A stretch of DNA of 64,000 nucleotides from Methylophilus methylotrophus DSM 46235 = ATCC 53528 (GCF_000378225.1 NZ_KB905141.1:1193326-1257325), one strand, 5' to 3'. Shown: positions 1 to 10,437, numbered from the stretch's first letter. The notes: a model not told the origin generated them from the letters alone. Translations and numbers: made by a program.

Positions 1-1258
1 ACTGGTTGAGCAATCGGTTTACATCCTGCACTTGCACACCGCTGCCGGCGGCAATGCGTTTTTTACGTGTGGCCTTAATCAACTCCGGTTTGCGGCGTTC
101 TTCTGGCGTCATGCTATTAATAATGCCTTCGATACGGCGCATGGATTTATCAACATCATCGGTGTTAATTTTTTGTGCCATGCCAGAAATCTGGCTGGGC
201 ATTTTATCCATGAGTGAGGCCATGCCCCCCATTTTGCGCATTTGCAGCATTTGCGCCTTGAAGTCTTCGAGGTCAAACTTGGCACCGGACTTGATTTTGT
301 CGGCGACTTTTTGCGCCTCAGCCATGTCAACTTTTTTATGCGCTTCTTCAATCAGGCTGAGCACGTCACCCATGCCGAGAATACGGCCGGCCATGCGGTC
401 AGGGTGGAATGGTTCCAGGCCATCCACTTTTTCGCTCACGCCAATAAATTTGATCGGTTTGCCTGTGACGTGGCGCACGGAAAGTGCTGCACCGCCACGC
501 GCATCACCATCGAGCTTGGTGACGATCACACCTGTCAGTGGCAAAGTCTCACCAAAGGCTTTGGCGGTGTTGACGGCATCCTGGCCTTGCATGGCATCTA
601 CCACAAACAGGGTTTCGGTGGGCTTGAGGTAGTTATGCAGATCTTTGATCTCGGCCATCATGGCTTCATCAATGGCTAAGCGACCGGCCGTATCGAAAAT
701 CACCACATCGTAGTAATTCTTTTTGGCCTGGCCCATGACTTGCGCAGCGATTTCTAGTGGCTTTTGCTGCGGGTTAGAGTCAAAGCAGTCTATTTCAAGC
801 TGCTTGGCCAGGGTTTGCAGCTGGGTGATCGCGGCCGGGCGGTACACGTCAGCACTGGCAAGCAATACTTTTTTCTTTTGCTCTTTGAGCAATTTGGCCA
901 GTTTGCCCGAGGTGGTGGTCTTACCGGCCCCTTGCAAACCTGCCATCAAAATCACCACAGGTGGCACCGCAGCCAGGTTGAGGCCTTCATTGGCTTTACC
1001 CATGAGCTCGGTGAGTTCTTCATTCACCACTTCAATGACGGCCTGGCCTGGCGTCAGGCTTTGCAGCACATCACGGCCATTGGCGCGCTCTTTGACGCGG
1101 GCAATAAATTCTTTCACCACGGGCAACGCCACATCGGCTTCCAGTAGCGCCATACGCACTTCGCGCATGGCGTCAGCAATGTTGTCTTCGGTCAGTCGTG
1201 CCTGGCCGCGCAGGTTTTTAATAACGCCCTGCAAACGGCCGGTCAGGTTTTCCAGCAT
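1..1258 (-). CDS. ffh: Signal recognition particle protein Ffh (3' end cut by window edge)
   Basis: GTPase of the signal recognition particle; binds 4.5S RNA and signal sequences of nascent membrane proteins and delivers them to FtsY. Translation from the ATG at 1258 begins MLENLTGRLQGVIKNLRG, a typical Ffh N-domain start. The G-domain P-loop GLQGAGKTT lies near residues 107-115 (its lysine codon is at 920-922). About 419 codons are present, covering the N and G domains and the start of the methionine-rich M domain; the C-terminus runs off the left edge. It is divergent from the ypjD-type gene, an arrangement also known in other Proteobacteria. Recognition is firm; only the missing end is unknown. 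Confidence 0.96.
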   Translation of the reverse strand, partial: MLENLTGRLQGVIKNLRGQARLTEDNIADAMREVRMALLEADVALPVVKEFIARVKERANGRDVLQSLTPGQAVIEVVNEELTELMGKANEGLNLAAVPPVVILMAGLQGAGKTTTSGKLAKLLKEQKKKVLLASADVYRPAAITQLQTLAKQLEIDCFDSNPQQKPLEIAAQVMGQAKKNYYDVVIFDTAGRLAIDEAMMAEIKDLHNYLKPTETLFVVDAMQGQDAVNTAKAFGETLPLTGVIVTKLDGDARGGAALSVRHVTGKPIKFIGVSEKVDGLEPFHPDRMAGRILGMGDVLSLIEEAHKKVDMAEAQKVADKIKSGAKFDLEDFKAQMLQMRKMGGMASLMDKMPSQISGMAQKINTDDVDKSMRRIEGIINSMTPEERRKPELIKATRKKRIAAGSGVQVQDVNRLLNQ

Positions 1259-1407
1259 GGAATGCCTTTCTTTCACAATTCATGAATAGGTAATGGCTTG
1301 AATTTTACCTCATGCAAGCCCATCCCTAAAATAAAGTCATGGCAATCATTCGCAAGACCTTGGCGACGTGCTGGTCGAATGCGGCGAGTTTTGCCATAAT
1401 GCCAGGC

Positions 1408-2232
1408 ATGACTCAACACCTGCTTCCTTACCTGATTGTCGCGTTTGTTTATATGGCCGTGGCGCTCGACTACTGGCGCATTGCCACACAGGGCAAACCG
1501 GTGGATGAAAATTCGTTTCCGTTTCAATTACACAGTGCCATGGTGGCATTGGGCCTGGTCATGCATGGCGGCTTGCTGTACCGCGATATTTTTGCCATCG
1601 GCTCACTGAACCTGGGTGTTTTTTATGCACTCTCGGCTATTTTATGGCTGACGGTGCTGATTTACTGGCTAGCCGACTTAAAACACTCTCTACGTAGCCT
1701 GCAAGCTTTTGTATTACCACCTGCAGCCTTATTCGTACTCATGCCGGGCTTTGCGGTCAAAGACTATTATGTAGACACACACGGCTTCACCTTGTTCAAC
1801 CTGCACATATTGATTGCTATGGTCGCCTACAGCCTTTTTACTTTCGCCGCCCTGCACGCCTGCCTCATGCGCATGGCCGAGCAAGCACTGCACAAGAAAA
1901 ACAGCTGGTTGGCTTTGCCAGAATTTCCGCCACTGATGGTGTTGGAGTCTTTGCTATTTAAAGTATTGCATGTTGGCTTTGTCTTGCTGACCATTACCCT
2001 GATTAGCGGTATGCTGTTCAGTGAAGAAATTTTTGGCAAGCCCTTGCAGTTCAACCACAAAACCATTTTTTCGATTGCCTCATGGCTGATTTACGCCTGG
2101 CTGCTGTTTGGCCGTTTTAAATACGGCTGGCGCGGAAAAACTGCGACACGCTGGACCTTAATGGGATTCGTACTGCTGCTATTGGCTTACATTGGTAGCC
2201 GTTTTGTGCTGCATGTAGTGCTGGGCCGCTAA
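1408..2232 (+). CDS. ypjD: CcsA/YpjD-family inner membrane protein
   Basis: Polytopic membrane protein of about 274 residues with roughly eight hydrophobic segments, matching the cytochrome c assembly (CcsA/HemX-like) family that includes YpjD. The divergent neighbour is ffh, the same pairing as in enterobacteria, which supports the YpjD assignment. I prefer the ATG at 1408 (MTQHLLPYLIV), which places a transmembrane helix at the very N-terminus. An in-frame start at 1339 would add a polar 23-residue extension without a visible ribosome binding site; an ATG at 1399 is also possible. The exact function of YpjD is not established: a role in cytochrome maturation is inferred from the family, not shown. 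Confidence 0.85.
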   Translation: MTQHLLPYLIVAFVYMAVALDYWRIATQGKPVDENSFPFQLHSAMVALGLVMHGGLLYRDIFAIGSLNLGVFYALSAILWLTVLIYWLADLKHSLRSLQAFVLPPAALFVLMPGFAVKDYYVDTHGFTLFNLHILIAMVAYSLFTFAALHACLMRMAEQALHKKNSWLALPEFPPLMVLESLLFKVLHVGFVLLTITLISGMLFSEEIFGKPLQFNHKTIFSIASWLIYAWLLFGRFKYGWRGKTATRWTLMGFVLLLLAYIGSRFVLHVVLGR

Positions 2233-2372
2233 GCCATATTAAAAGTAAGTGGTTTTTTGATTGCTTTCCGGCTAAATCAACAGTTTGACCTCATGCTATG
2301 TTTATGCGATTGATAGGATCGGCGACATATTCTGCTGACCCCGTCTTGATCGCATAGACATTGGAAGTGAGC

Positions 2373-3467
2373 ATGAAACCATCTTTATTATTAGTTGCGC
2401 CCCTATTTTGCATGACATTCTCAGCCGGGGCCGAAGAACAGCCAGCCACTTCCGGCAGCTCACCCTTGCATTTCAGCGCATATCTGGAAACCTACCTGAT
2501 TCATGACTTTAACAAGCCGGACAATGACAGGCGGCCCGGGTTTGTGTACAGCCACAATGTGACTGACAGCCCAAGCATCAACCTGGGCGTCCTCAAAGCC
2601 GCACTATCAACCGAACGTGTACGCGCGAACCTGGCTTTGGGCTCAGGCACTTATATGCGTGCCAACTACGCAGCCGAGCCGCATGGCCTGCGCAACCTTT
2701 ATGAAGCCAATATCGGTATCAAGCTTTCCGATGCCCATGACCTTTGGCTGGACATGGGCGTGATGTCTTCGCATCTTGGTTTTGAGAGCGCAATTGGCAT
2801 AGATAACTGGACCCTCACACGTAGCCTGATGGCCGATAACTCCCCGTATTTTGAAACCGGGGCCAAGCTGAGTTACACCACACCAGATGGCAAGTGGCTG
2901 CTGAGTGGACTATTACTCACTGGCTGGCAACGGATTCATAGACCCAACGACAATACTACGCCTTCGATTGGACACCAGCTCACCTATAAACCGAGTGACA
3001 AAATCACGATTAATAGCAGCTCATTTATCGGCAACGATAAATCCGACGCCCAGCGGCAGATGCGCTATTTTCATGATTTTTACGTGCAGTGGCAGCTCAA
3101 TGAACACTGGGGGTTGACGACGGCTTTTGATATCGGCGCTGAACAGGTGGCCCCTGGCAGTGACAAATACAACATTTGGTATAGTCCGAATATTGTGCTG
3201 CGGTATACTTATTCAGACCGGCTGCAATTTGCGGCAAGGCTGGAACATTACAACGACAGGCACGGTGTGATTATCAATACTGGTACCAGCAATGGTTTCC
3301 AGACCACCGGTTACTCAGTCAATATGGATTACCGATTTCACCCGCGCATGGCATGGCGCAACGAGTTACGCAAGTTGAACAGCCGCGACGAAATCTTTGA
3401 CAAAGAGGGCTCGCGACTGGTCGATAACAACCTGATGGCTGTCACGGCACTGACACTGAGTTTTTAG
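2373..3467 (+). CDS. Putative outer-membrane beta-barrel porin (OmpL-like, bbp2 type)
   Basis: The product of about 364 residues starts MKPSLLLVAPLFCMTF with a signal peptide likely cleaved after SAGA. The rest is made of alternating polar/aromatic stretches typical of outer-membrane strands (for example LHFSAYLETYLIHDF) and ends in an aromatic residue, ALTLSF, as expected for BAM-dependent insertion. The pattern fits the OmpL-like putative beta-barrel porin-2 family (PF07642). Substrate unknown. The ATG at 2373 is chosen because GGAAG sits 6 bases upstream; the longer frame from 2361 lacks one. It is convergent with the HAD phosphatase, and its stop codon lies inside a 22-bp tandem duplication. 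Confidence 0.75.
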   Translation: MKPSLLLVAPLFCMTFSAGAEEQPATSGSSPLHFSAYLETYLIHDFNKPDNDRRPGFVYSHNVTDSPSINLGVLKAALSTERVRANLALGSGTYMRANYAAEPHGLRNLYEANIGIKLSDAHDLWLDMGVMSSHLGFESAIGIDNWTLTRSLMADNSPYFETGAKLSYTTPDGKWLLSGLLLTGWQRIHRPNDNTTPSIGHQLTYKPSDKITINSSSFIGNDKSDAQRQMRYFHDFYVQWQLNEHWGLTTAFDIGAEQVAPGSDKYNIWYSPNIVLRYTYSDRLQFAARLEHYNDRHGVIINTGTSNGFQTTGYSVNMDYRFHPRMAWRNELRKLNSRDEIFDKEGSRLVDNNLMAVTALTLSF

Positions 3468-3514
3468 CGCCAGCGATGATGCACCTTAGCGCCAGCGATG
3501 ATGCACCTTAGCGC
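3465..3514. repeat. 22-bp perfect tandem duplication between convergent genes
   Basis: A 22-base unit starting TAGCGCCAGCGATGATGC is present twice (3465-3486 and 3487-3508), followed by six bases of a third copy. The first copy carries the TAG stop of the porin gene. The second copy ends inside the stop codon (complement of 3508-3510) of the convergent HAD gene. Both reading frames stay intact. Confidence 0.95.
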
Positions 3515-4176
3515 AGGCTGATATGCGGCCAGCCATGTTCGCTGGCATACGCGGTCAATGTGGGGTCCGCATCGACTGCCACCGGGTTGGTCACCAGTTT
3601 CATTAATGGCAAATCGTTGTGTGAGTCACTGTAGAAATAGCTGGTTTCAAAGTCCACCAACGTTTGCCCACGGGCCGCCAGCCATTCATTCAGGCGCGTC
3701 ACTTTACCCTGCTGGAAACTGGGTGTGCCACTGACGCCACCGGTAAATTGTCCATCGACCATTTCAGGGTCTGTGCCGATCAGGTGTTCAATACCATAGG
3801 CAGTGGCAATTGGCTTGGTGACAAAGCTGTTGGTCGCCGTAATCACCATACACAAATCGCCATTGGCTTTATGCTGGTTGACCAGGTCTTGGGCTTTTTG
3901 CGTCATCATCGGGCGGATGACTGTTTCCATGTATTTTTTATGCAGTTCATCCAGAAAAGCTTTGGGATTCTGCGCCAAAGGCTGTAACTGGAACTTGAGG
4001 AAGGCATAAATATCCAGGCAACCGTTTTTATAATCCTCGTAGAACTGTTCATTGCGTGACTTGTGCTGCTCGGCATCGAGCAAGCCTTCGCTAATTAAAA
4101 ACACGCTCCAGTTATAGTCACTATCCCCGGCCAGCAGGGTGTTGTCCAAATCAAATAACGCCAGGTTTTGTTTCAT
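3508..4176 (-). CDS. HAD-IB family phosphatase (SerB-like)
   Basis: Cytoplasmic haloacid dehalogenase superfamily hydrolase of 222 residues. Motif I FDLDNTL is at residues 8-14 with the nucleophile and general acid aspartates. A helical cap follows (about 30-90), then motif II in VITATNSF, a lysine in the GKVTRLNEWL stretch, and the motif III/IV region DSHNDLPLMKL. This order matches HAD-IB phosphatases related to phosphoserine phosphatase; substrates in this branch include phosphoserine and histidinol phosphate, and none can be chosen from sequence. It precedes nothing obvious in a pathway: the EamA exporter upstream ends 20 bases before its start, so the two may be cotranscribed. Confidence 0.85.
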   Translation of the reverse strand: MKQNLALFDLDNTLLAGDSDYNWSVFLISEGLLDAEQHKSRNEQFYEDYKNGCLDIYAFLKFQLQPLAQNPKAFLDELHKKYMETVIRPMMTQKAQDLVNQHKANGDLCMVITATNSFVTKPIATAYGIEHLIGTDPEMVDGQFTGGVSGTPSFQQGKVTRLNEWLAARGQTLVDFETSYFYSDSHNDLPLMKLVTNPVAVDADPTLTAYASEHGWPHISLR

Positions 4177-4196
4177 AAAATCAACTTCTTGAATAA

Positions 4197-5090
4197 TTAA
4201 ACAATCTGTTCCTCGGGCACGGCTTCAGTCGTTGAGGTCAGCACCAGAAACACGCCGACCAGGATCACGGCCAACGCAATATATTCCATGACATGGATAT
4301 GCTCATTGGCAAACCAGACGCCGACCACAAAGGCCACCACCGGATTGACAAAGGTATTGCTGCTGGCGACCAATGGCCGCACATGATGCAACAGCCAATG
4401 GTACGCCGAGAAGGCAATCATGGAGCCTGGCACAATTAAAAAGCCTATCGCAGCCCATGACTGTGTCGAAATATGGGCGGGCAAATGTTCGTCAAACGCG
4501 ACGCTGAATAAAAATGAAATCAGTCCGCCGCATAACATCTGGCTGGCGGCACCCATCAAGCCGCTTGGCATGGCCATATGCTTGCTCCACACCGAGCCCA
4601 GCGACCACGAAGCCGCCGCAAACATCAGCAAACCGGCACTGAGCCAGTCGCCTTGCAAACTACCACGAGTATTCAATAACAAAATCCCGACCAGGCCAAT
4701 GCCTATCCCCAGCCACTCGCGGCGGCTGATCTTGTGCCCCCACAAGCTGGAAAAAACAGCCATCCAGATAGGTGCTGTGGCAATCGACAACGCAGCAACA
4801 CTAGACGAGACATGTAATTGCACATTCGAGACGGTACCATTGCCGAGTACGGGCAGCAATAATCCTACCCAAGCTGCACCACGCCATTGCGCCAGCGTAG
4901 GTGCTGCATGCCCCATGCTGCGCAAGATGCCATACAACAAAGCACCGGCAATCGTGAATCGGATACCCACCATGACAAAAGGCGGAAAACTCTCAATGGC
5001 GTATTTGATGAAGAGATAGGTGGAGCCCCAGATGAAATAGGTACAGGTCAGCGCAATGATCACCAGCCACCATTGATTTTTCTGCGCCAT
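4197..5090 (-). CDS. EamA-family (DMT) transporter, YedA-like
   Basis: Inner membrane protein of 297 residues with about ten hydrophobic helices in two EamA repeats (approximately residues 10-140 and 150-285). The N-terminus has the common DMT pattern YFIWGSTYLFIKYA. Members export amino acids, metabolites or drugs; the sequence closely resembles the YedA type, but the substrate is unknown. It lies upstream of the HAD phosphatase gene with a 20-base gap, a plausible two-gene transcript. A terminator hairpin upstream (5108-5152) separates it from leuA, so it probably has its own promoter. Confidence 0.85.
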   Translation of the reverse strand: MAQKNQWWLVIIALTCTYFIWGSTYLFIKYAIESFPPFVMVGIRFTIAGALLYGILRSMGHAAPTLAQWRGAAWVGLLLPVLGNGTVSNVQLHVSSSVAALSIATAPIWMAVFSSLWGHKISRREWLGIGIGLVGILLLNTRGSLQGDWLSAGLLMFAAASWSLGSVWSKHMAMPSGLMGAASQMLCGGLISFLFSVAFDEHLPAHISTQSWAAIGFLIVPGSMIAFSAYHWLLHHVRPLVASSNTFVNPVVAFVVGVWFANEHIHVMEYIALAVILVGVFLVLTSTTEAVPEEQIV

Positions 5091-5107
5091 CTCGACTTAA
5101 CCTTTCT

Positions 5108-5152
5108 CCAAAAAAATAAAAACGCTTGCTGTTTGGTCCACAGCAAGCGTTT
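5108..5152 (-). terminator. Rho-independent terminator of leuA
   Basis: The perfect 12-bp stem AAACGCTTGCTG / CAGCAAGCGTTT (5120-5131 with 5141-5152) has a 9-base loop. Read on the minus strand it is followed by an almost pure T run (complement of 5108-5119). It lies 14 bases after the leuA stop. Confidence 0.9.
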
Positions 5153-5165
5153 GCCAATACCGTGA

Positions 5166-6698
5166 TTACACTTGCGGATTCAGTTTTTCCGGTTTGGCAT
5201 ACAACTTATTCAATGCATTTAAATAAGCCTTGGCAGAAGCAACCACAATGTCAGTATCCGCGCCCTGCCCATTGACGATGCGTCCACCTTTAGCGAGACG
5301 CACCGTGACCTCACCTTGCGCATCCGTGCCGCTAGTGATGTTGTTCACAGAGTAAAGCAACAATTCGGATTCACTTTTCACCACGTTTTCAATCGCCTTG
5401 AAGGTCGCATCGACCGGGCCGCCACCATTGGCTTCCGTACGCTGCTCTGCGCCATCAACGCCCAAGGTTAAAATCGCATGCGGAATTTCACCGGTTTGTG
5501 ACGCGACCTGCAGATAAGCCAATTTGAACAATTCGGCGGTATCCTGCACCACTTCATCACTCACCAATGCGTGCAAGTCTTCATCAAAAATCTCGGATTT
5601 TTTATCCGCCAGCTCTTTAAAACGCGAAAACGCCGCATTGAGTGCATCTTCACTTTCAAGCTCAATGCCAAGCTCTTTCAAGCGCGTGCGGAAAGCATTA
5701 CGGCCAGACAATTTACCCAAGGTGAGTTTATTCGCGCCCCAACCCACATCTTCAGCACGCATGATTTCATAAGTTTCGCGGTGTTTGAGCACGCCATCCT
5801 GGTGAATGCCTGACTCGTGTGCAAACGCATTGGCCCCGACAATCGCCTTGTTCGGCTGCACCGGGTAGCCCGTAATCGTCGACACCAGCTTGGAAGCAGG
5901 CACAATCTGGGTGGTGTCGATGCGCGTGGTCAGGTTGAAAATATCACTGCGGGTCTTAATCGCCATAACGATTTCTTCGAGGCTGGCATTGCCGGCGCGC
6001 TCGCCCAGGCCATTGATGGTGCACTCCACCTGACGCGCGCCGTTCATGACGGCAGACAGGGAGTTAGCCACCGCCATGCCCAGGTCATTGTGGCAATGGG
6101 TAGACCAAATCACCTTGTCAGAGTTCTTGACACGCTTGATCAGCTCGGCCATGCGCTCACCCCACACGGAAGGAATGCTATAGCCAACAGTATCCGGCAC
6201 GTTGATAGTTTTGGCACCGGCTTCAATCACGGCCTCAAACACACGTACCAGGAAATCTATCTCTGAACGGACCGCATCCTCGGCAGAAAACTCCACGTCT
6301 TCGGTGTATTCGCGCGCCCATTTCACGGCTTGCACAGCCCGTTCAACCACTTGGTCTTCGGTCATGCGCAACTTGTTTTCCATGTGGATTTTGCTGGTTG
6401 CAATAAAGGTGTGGATACGGCCTTTTGCCGCATGCTGGATCGCCTCACCCGCACGTCGCACGTCGTTTTCACTGGCACGGGCCAGTGAGCACACGGTAGA
6501 GGTTTTAATCACTTTGGCAATTTCAGAGATCGCATCAAAATCACCCGGGCTGGCGGCAGCAAAGCCGGCTTCAATCACGTCCACGCCCAGCTTTTCCAGC
6601 TGGCGGGCAATGCGGATTTTTTCTTCTTTGGTCATCGCGGCGCCCGGGCTTTGCTCTCCATCACGCAGCGTGGTGTCAAAAATAATAATTTGTTCCAT
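5166..6698 (-). CDS. leuA: 2-isopropylmalate synthase
   Basis: First committed enzyme of leucine synthesis: condenses acetyl-CoA with 2-oxoisovalerate. At 510 residues it matches long bacterial LeuA. The HMGL-like TIM barrel occupies roughly 1-270 with [15 protein letters not shown] near residues 6-20, the metal-ligand motif STHCHNDLG near 200 and [10 protein letters not shown] near 230. The C-terminal LeuA dimer domain (about 360-500) binds the feedback inhibitor leucine. The ATG at 6698 has AGGAAC upstream on the minus strand. It stands alone between two terminators; leuB, leuC and leuD are not in the window. No leader-peptide attenuator was recognised upstream. Confidence 0.97.
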   Translation of the reverse strand: MEQIIIFDTTLRDGEQSPGAAMTKEEKIRIARQLEKLGVDVIEAGFAAASPGDFDAISEIAKVIKTSTVCSLARASENDVRRAGEAIQHAAKGRIHTFIATSKIHMENKLRMTEDQVVERAVQAVKWAREYTEDVEFSAEDAVRSEIDFLVRVFEAVIEAGAKTINVPDTVGYSIPSVWGERMAELIKRVKNSDKVIWSTHCHNDLGMAVANSLSAVMNGARQVECTINGLGERAGNASLEEIVMAIKTRSDIFNLTTRIDTTQIVPASKLVSTITGYPVQPNKAIVGANAFAHESGIHQDGVLKHRETYEIMRAEDVGWGANKLTLGKLSGRNAFRTRLKELGIELESEDALNAAFSRFKELADKKSEIFDEDLHALVSDEVVQDTAELFKLAYLQVASQTGEIPHAILTLGVDGAEQRTEANGGGPVDATFKAIENVVKSESELLLYSVNNITSGTDAQGEVTVRLAKGGRIVNGQGADTDIVVASAKAYLNALNKLYAKPEKLNPQV

Positions 6699-6789
6699 GT
6701 ATGTTCCTAATCTGATAGGCGTGAATTTTACTCGCTTGTCCTATAATTGACCACAATCTTAGATGTTTTACCCAGTTGATAAGATGCAT

Positions 6790-6813
6790 AAAAAACGCGC
6801 CTCTTGGGGCGCG
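6790..6813 (-). terminator. Rho-independent terminator of pssA
   Basis: GC-rich stem CGCGCC / GGCGCG (6796-6801 with 6808-6813) followed on the minus strand by TTTTTT (complement of 6790-6795). It lies just after the pssA stop and before the leuA promoter region. Confidence 0.85.
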
Positions 6814-6835
6814 CTTTCGATTGACCGGCACTGCA

Positions 6836-7624
6836 TCAGCCCGCTTTTTTCGCCTCTAACCTGCCACGTATCCACATATAGTAGCCAGACAAAGCGTAAA
6901 CGAATACTACGCTGAACAAAACTTCTGGCGGACTATATGAAATCAGCACAAACGCCATGACTACCGCCAGGATGGCTACAAACGGCACCGAATGTCTGAG
7001 GTTGATATCCTTGCCGCTGTAAAACTTGAGGTCAGACACCATGGAACCGGCCGCGAAGATGGTCAGGAACCAGGCAATCCATTTGACCTGCAAGGCGCCA
7101 AAGAAAATCTCGCGGCCATCAATATTGTATTCGTAGGAGACCCAGACAAAGCCAGCCAGCAAGGCAGCGGCCGCCGGACTGGGCAAGCCCTGGAAGAACC
7201 GCTTGTCCTGAAATGGATCATCGAGCTTGGTATTAAAACGGGCCAGTCGTAACGCTGCACAGGCGCAGTAAATAAACGCGGCAATCCAGCCCAGTTTATT
7301 CATGGGCTGCAATGCCCACACGTACATAATCAATGCTGGCGCCACTCCAAAAGACACCATATCAGCCAAACTGTCGTATTCTGCACCGAATGCACTTTGG
7401 GTTTTGGTCATGCGCGCCACGCGACCATCGAGACCATCCATCACCATCGCGATAAAAATCGCAATCGCCGATTGCTCAAAATGCTGGTTCATCGCCTGAA
7501 CGATGGCATAAAACCCACCGAACAATGCCGCGGAGGTGAATAAATTGGGGAGCAGGTAAATGCCACGCTGACGCAAACTGGTATGTTCTTCACGTTTTGA
7601 TAAGCGGGTTTGTGAGTCAGACAT
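6836..7624 (-). CDS. pssA: CDP-diacylglycerol--serine O-phosphatidyltransferase
   Basis: Membrane enzyme that makes phosphatidylserine from CDP-diacylglycerol and L-serine, the route to phosphatidylethanolamine. It carries the CDP-alcohol phosphotransferase signature D-G-x2-A-R-x8-G-x3-D-x3-D, starting DGRVAR in the first third of the 262-residue protein, followed by several hydrophobic helices. I take the ATG at 7624 (MSDSQTRLSKREEH), giving the short basic N-terminus usual for the family. A longer frame from 7681 adds a hydrophobic stretch that is probably not translated. psd and asd-like partners are not adjacent. It is divergent from tgt. Confidence 0.92.
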   Translation of the reverse strand: MSDSQTRLSKREEHTSLRQRGIYLLPNLFTSAALFGGFYAIVQAMNQHFEQSAIAIFIAMVMDGLDGRVARMTKTQSAFGAEYDSLADMVSFGVAPALIMYVWALQPMNKLGWIAAFIYCACAALRLARFNTKLDDPFQDKRFFQGLPSPAAAALLAGFVWVSYEYNIDGREIFFGALQVKWIAWFLTIFAAGSMVSDLKFYSGKDINLRHSVPFVAILAVVMAFVLISYSPPEVLFSVVFVYALSGYYMWIRGRLEAKKAG

Positions 7625-7743
7625 AAGAAAGATCAACAATAGAGATATGCGCATTGTTGCGGGCAATGACAAAAAATGCAAGCACGGTCAACCGACGAAA
7701 AAGCACTCATACATGGTCAGGAGGAGTCATCACGCTGTGCTAA

Positions 7744-8970
<1,227 letters not shown>

Positions 8971-9050
8971 CTCCGAACTGTAGAAGACTCAATCTGGCGC
9001 ATGAGTGAGTCGCAACTAGGCATGATTAGAACAAAAGGTCGTTCTTATTA

Positions 9051-9757
9051 CACACTTTATTTCGCCTGTAGGCGAGTTACTTTCTGTTGCTTGCCCCACA
9101 GAAAGTAACCACAACTAACGCAGTGTTGCGGTGAAGGCTAACCTTTAGGTTAAGCCACAAAGTGGCGGCCGAAGCCAAAGAAGAGGGCACCCAGCCATCA
9201 CGGCCTAACGGCTCCCTTGTGTTGTTGGCTACGGCCGCTGCGCTTAACATTGCTGCGCAAGTTAGCCTACGCCGTAACAGACTGCTTCGCAGTCTTAGTT
9301 ATCAACAAAGTAAGCGGTCACGAAACTCGCCCTAACAGCTTGCACACCACGCAAGCTGTCGCGGAGCTCAAACAGTCGCTCCCTTTTTTCTTACTTTGTC
9401 TCCGCTACTCAGCGTGATGGGATGGGATTTATCTCGTCAAAGCCACACTGTTGAAGTTTGGAAGGTTGGAAAACACCAATTCTTTTATTCACTCCAATGA
9501 GGGTGGTGCTCGCATGGTGTTCGGGCCTCCATCTGACGCGCCGAGCAACGCAGGCTTGGCGGGAGCTTTCGGTCATCGACTGTTCGAGTTCCGCAACAAG
9601 CCACGTTCTGTGTGGCTTGTCAGGGCGAGTTTCGATGGACGCCCGGCAAGCCGAGTAGCACAGAATAAAAGCGGAAGCTGGGGTGCACTTTCTTTTGGTT
9701 ACTTGTTCTTTGTGCAAGCAAAGAAAAGTAACTCGCCGAGAGGCGAAATAATGCGTG
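9051..9757. repeat. Mosaic inverted-repeat element with hairpin-rich termini
   Basis: The gene-free gap between tgt and yajC is mostly this element. Its ends, 9051-9110 and 9697-9757, are imperfect inverted repeats sharing blocks TTATTTCGCCT, GCGAGTTACTTT, TTGCTTGC and GTAACC. An inner pair, 9321-9378 and 9577-9634 (58 bases each), is also inverted and shares CGAAACTCGCCCT and AACAGTCG. Each terminal arm folds into two hairpins: TCGCCT/AGGCGA plus the 12-bp stem GTTACTTTCTGT/ACAGAAAGTAAC on the left; TCGCC/GGCGA plus a 14-bp stem with one bulged base on the right. The inner arms hold 9-bp stems with different but compensating sequence. No transposase is encoded. From memory it resembles a dispersed proteobacterial intergenic repeat; copy number was not checked. 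Confidence 0.75.
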
Positions 9758-10065
9758 ACAAACAATCACCCATCACCCGCGTGGGCATATATGCCCACCC
9801 TACCGCTGAACTAAGTATTCACGTTACCTGAATCCTGCCTCCGCCAAAATGACGATTTGTTGCAGGGCACGTTGGCTCTACAAAAACCAGCCGTTCCGCA
9901 GGCGCAGGGCATGGTCTACTCTTGTCAGACCTTACGCCGGACAGCCTTCACCCCTTTTTACTAAACTACTTGCATACACTCTCGAATCACACCGCGCCAT
10001 TTATTCTTCCCTCGCCTGTGCTAGAATCGCGAGTTATCTCGTAGATTGATTCAGGAACAAAAAAT
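9758..10065. other. Gap before yajC: perfect palindrome and weak promoter-like sequence
   Basis: No gene is visible. The 18-bp perfect palindrome GTGGGCATATATGCCCAC lies at 9781-9798, just outside the mosaic element, and looks like a REP-type hairpin. A TAGAAT at 10022-10027 could be the -10 box of the yajC operon, but no good -35 is found 17 bases upstream. CAGGAAC at 10052-10058 serves as the yajC ribosome binding site. Confidence 0.5.
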
Positions 10066-10380
10066 ATGTTTATCAGCAACGCATACGCAGCTGCCGCACC
10101 TGCCACCGACATCATGAGCTTCTTGCCTATGGTGGTGATTTTTGTATTGTTTTACTTTATGTTGATCCGCCCGCAAATCAAGCAGGCTAAACAGCATAAA
10201 TCGATGCTGGAAACATTAAAAGCGGGCGACGAAGTGGCCACAACCGGAGGCATTGTCGGCAAGGTGACTAAAGTGGGTGAAAACTTTGTCAGCATTGAAA
10301 TTGCGGCCAATACAGTAGTGAATGTACAGAAACATACTGTACAAACCCTGCTGCCTCCAGGCACCCTGAAATCCATTTAA
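10066..10380 (+). CDS. yajC: Preprotein translocase subunit YajC
   Basis: Small inner membrane partner of SecDF and SecYEG. The 104-residue protein has a short N-terminal Ala-rich stretch, one transmembrane helix (about residues 18-38, FLPMVVIFVLFYFMLI) followed by RPQIKQAKQHK, and a conserved cytoplasmic domain with LKAGDEVATTGGIVGKV. It heads yajC-secD-secF with a 57-base gap to secD. Confidence 0.96.
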   Translation: MFISNAYAAAAPATDIMSFLPMVVIFVLFYFMLIRPQIKQAKQHKSMLETLKAGDEVATTGGIVGKVTKVGENFVSIEIAANTVVNVQKHTVQTLLPPGTLKSI

Positions 10381-10437
10381 ACAAACCATTTATACGAACA
10401 AAGACTACGCGTCTTTCATTCCGACCAAGAGTTTCTT

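Noticed and set aside
9217-9831. Several overlapping open frames in the mosaic element, both strands (for example 9409-9765 minus and 9451-9831 plus)
   Set aside because: They lie within inverted-repeat DNA, have no ribosome binding sites and no domain sense. Similar frames are often called as hypothetical proteins wherever this kind of repeat occurs.
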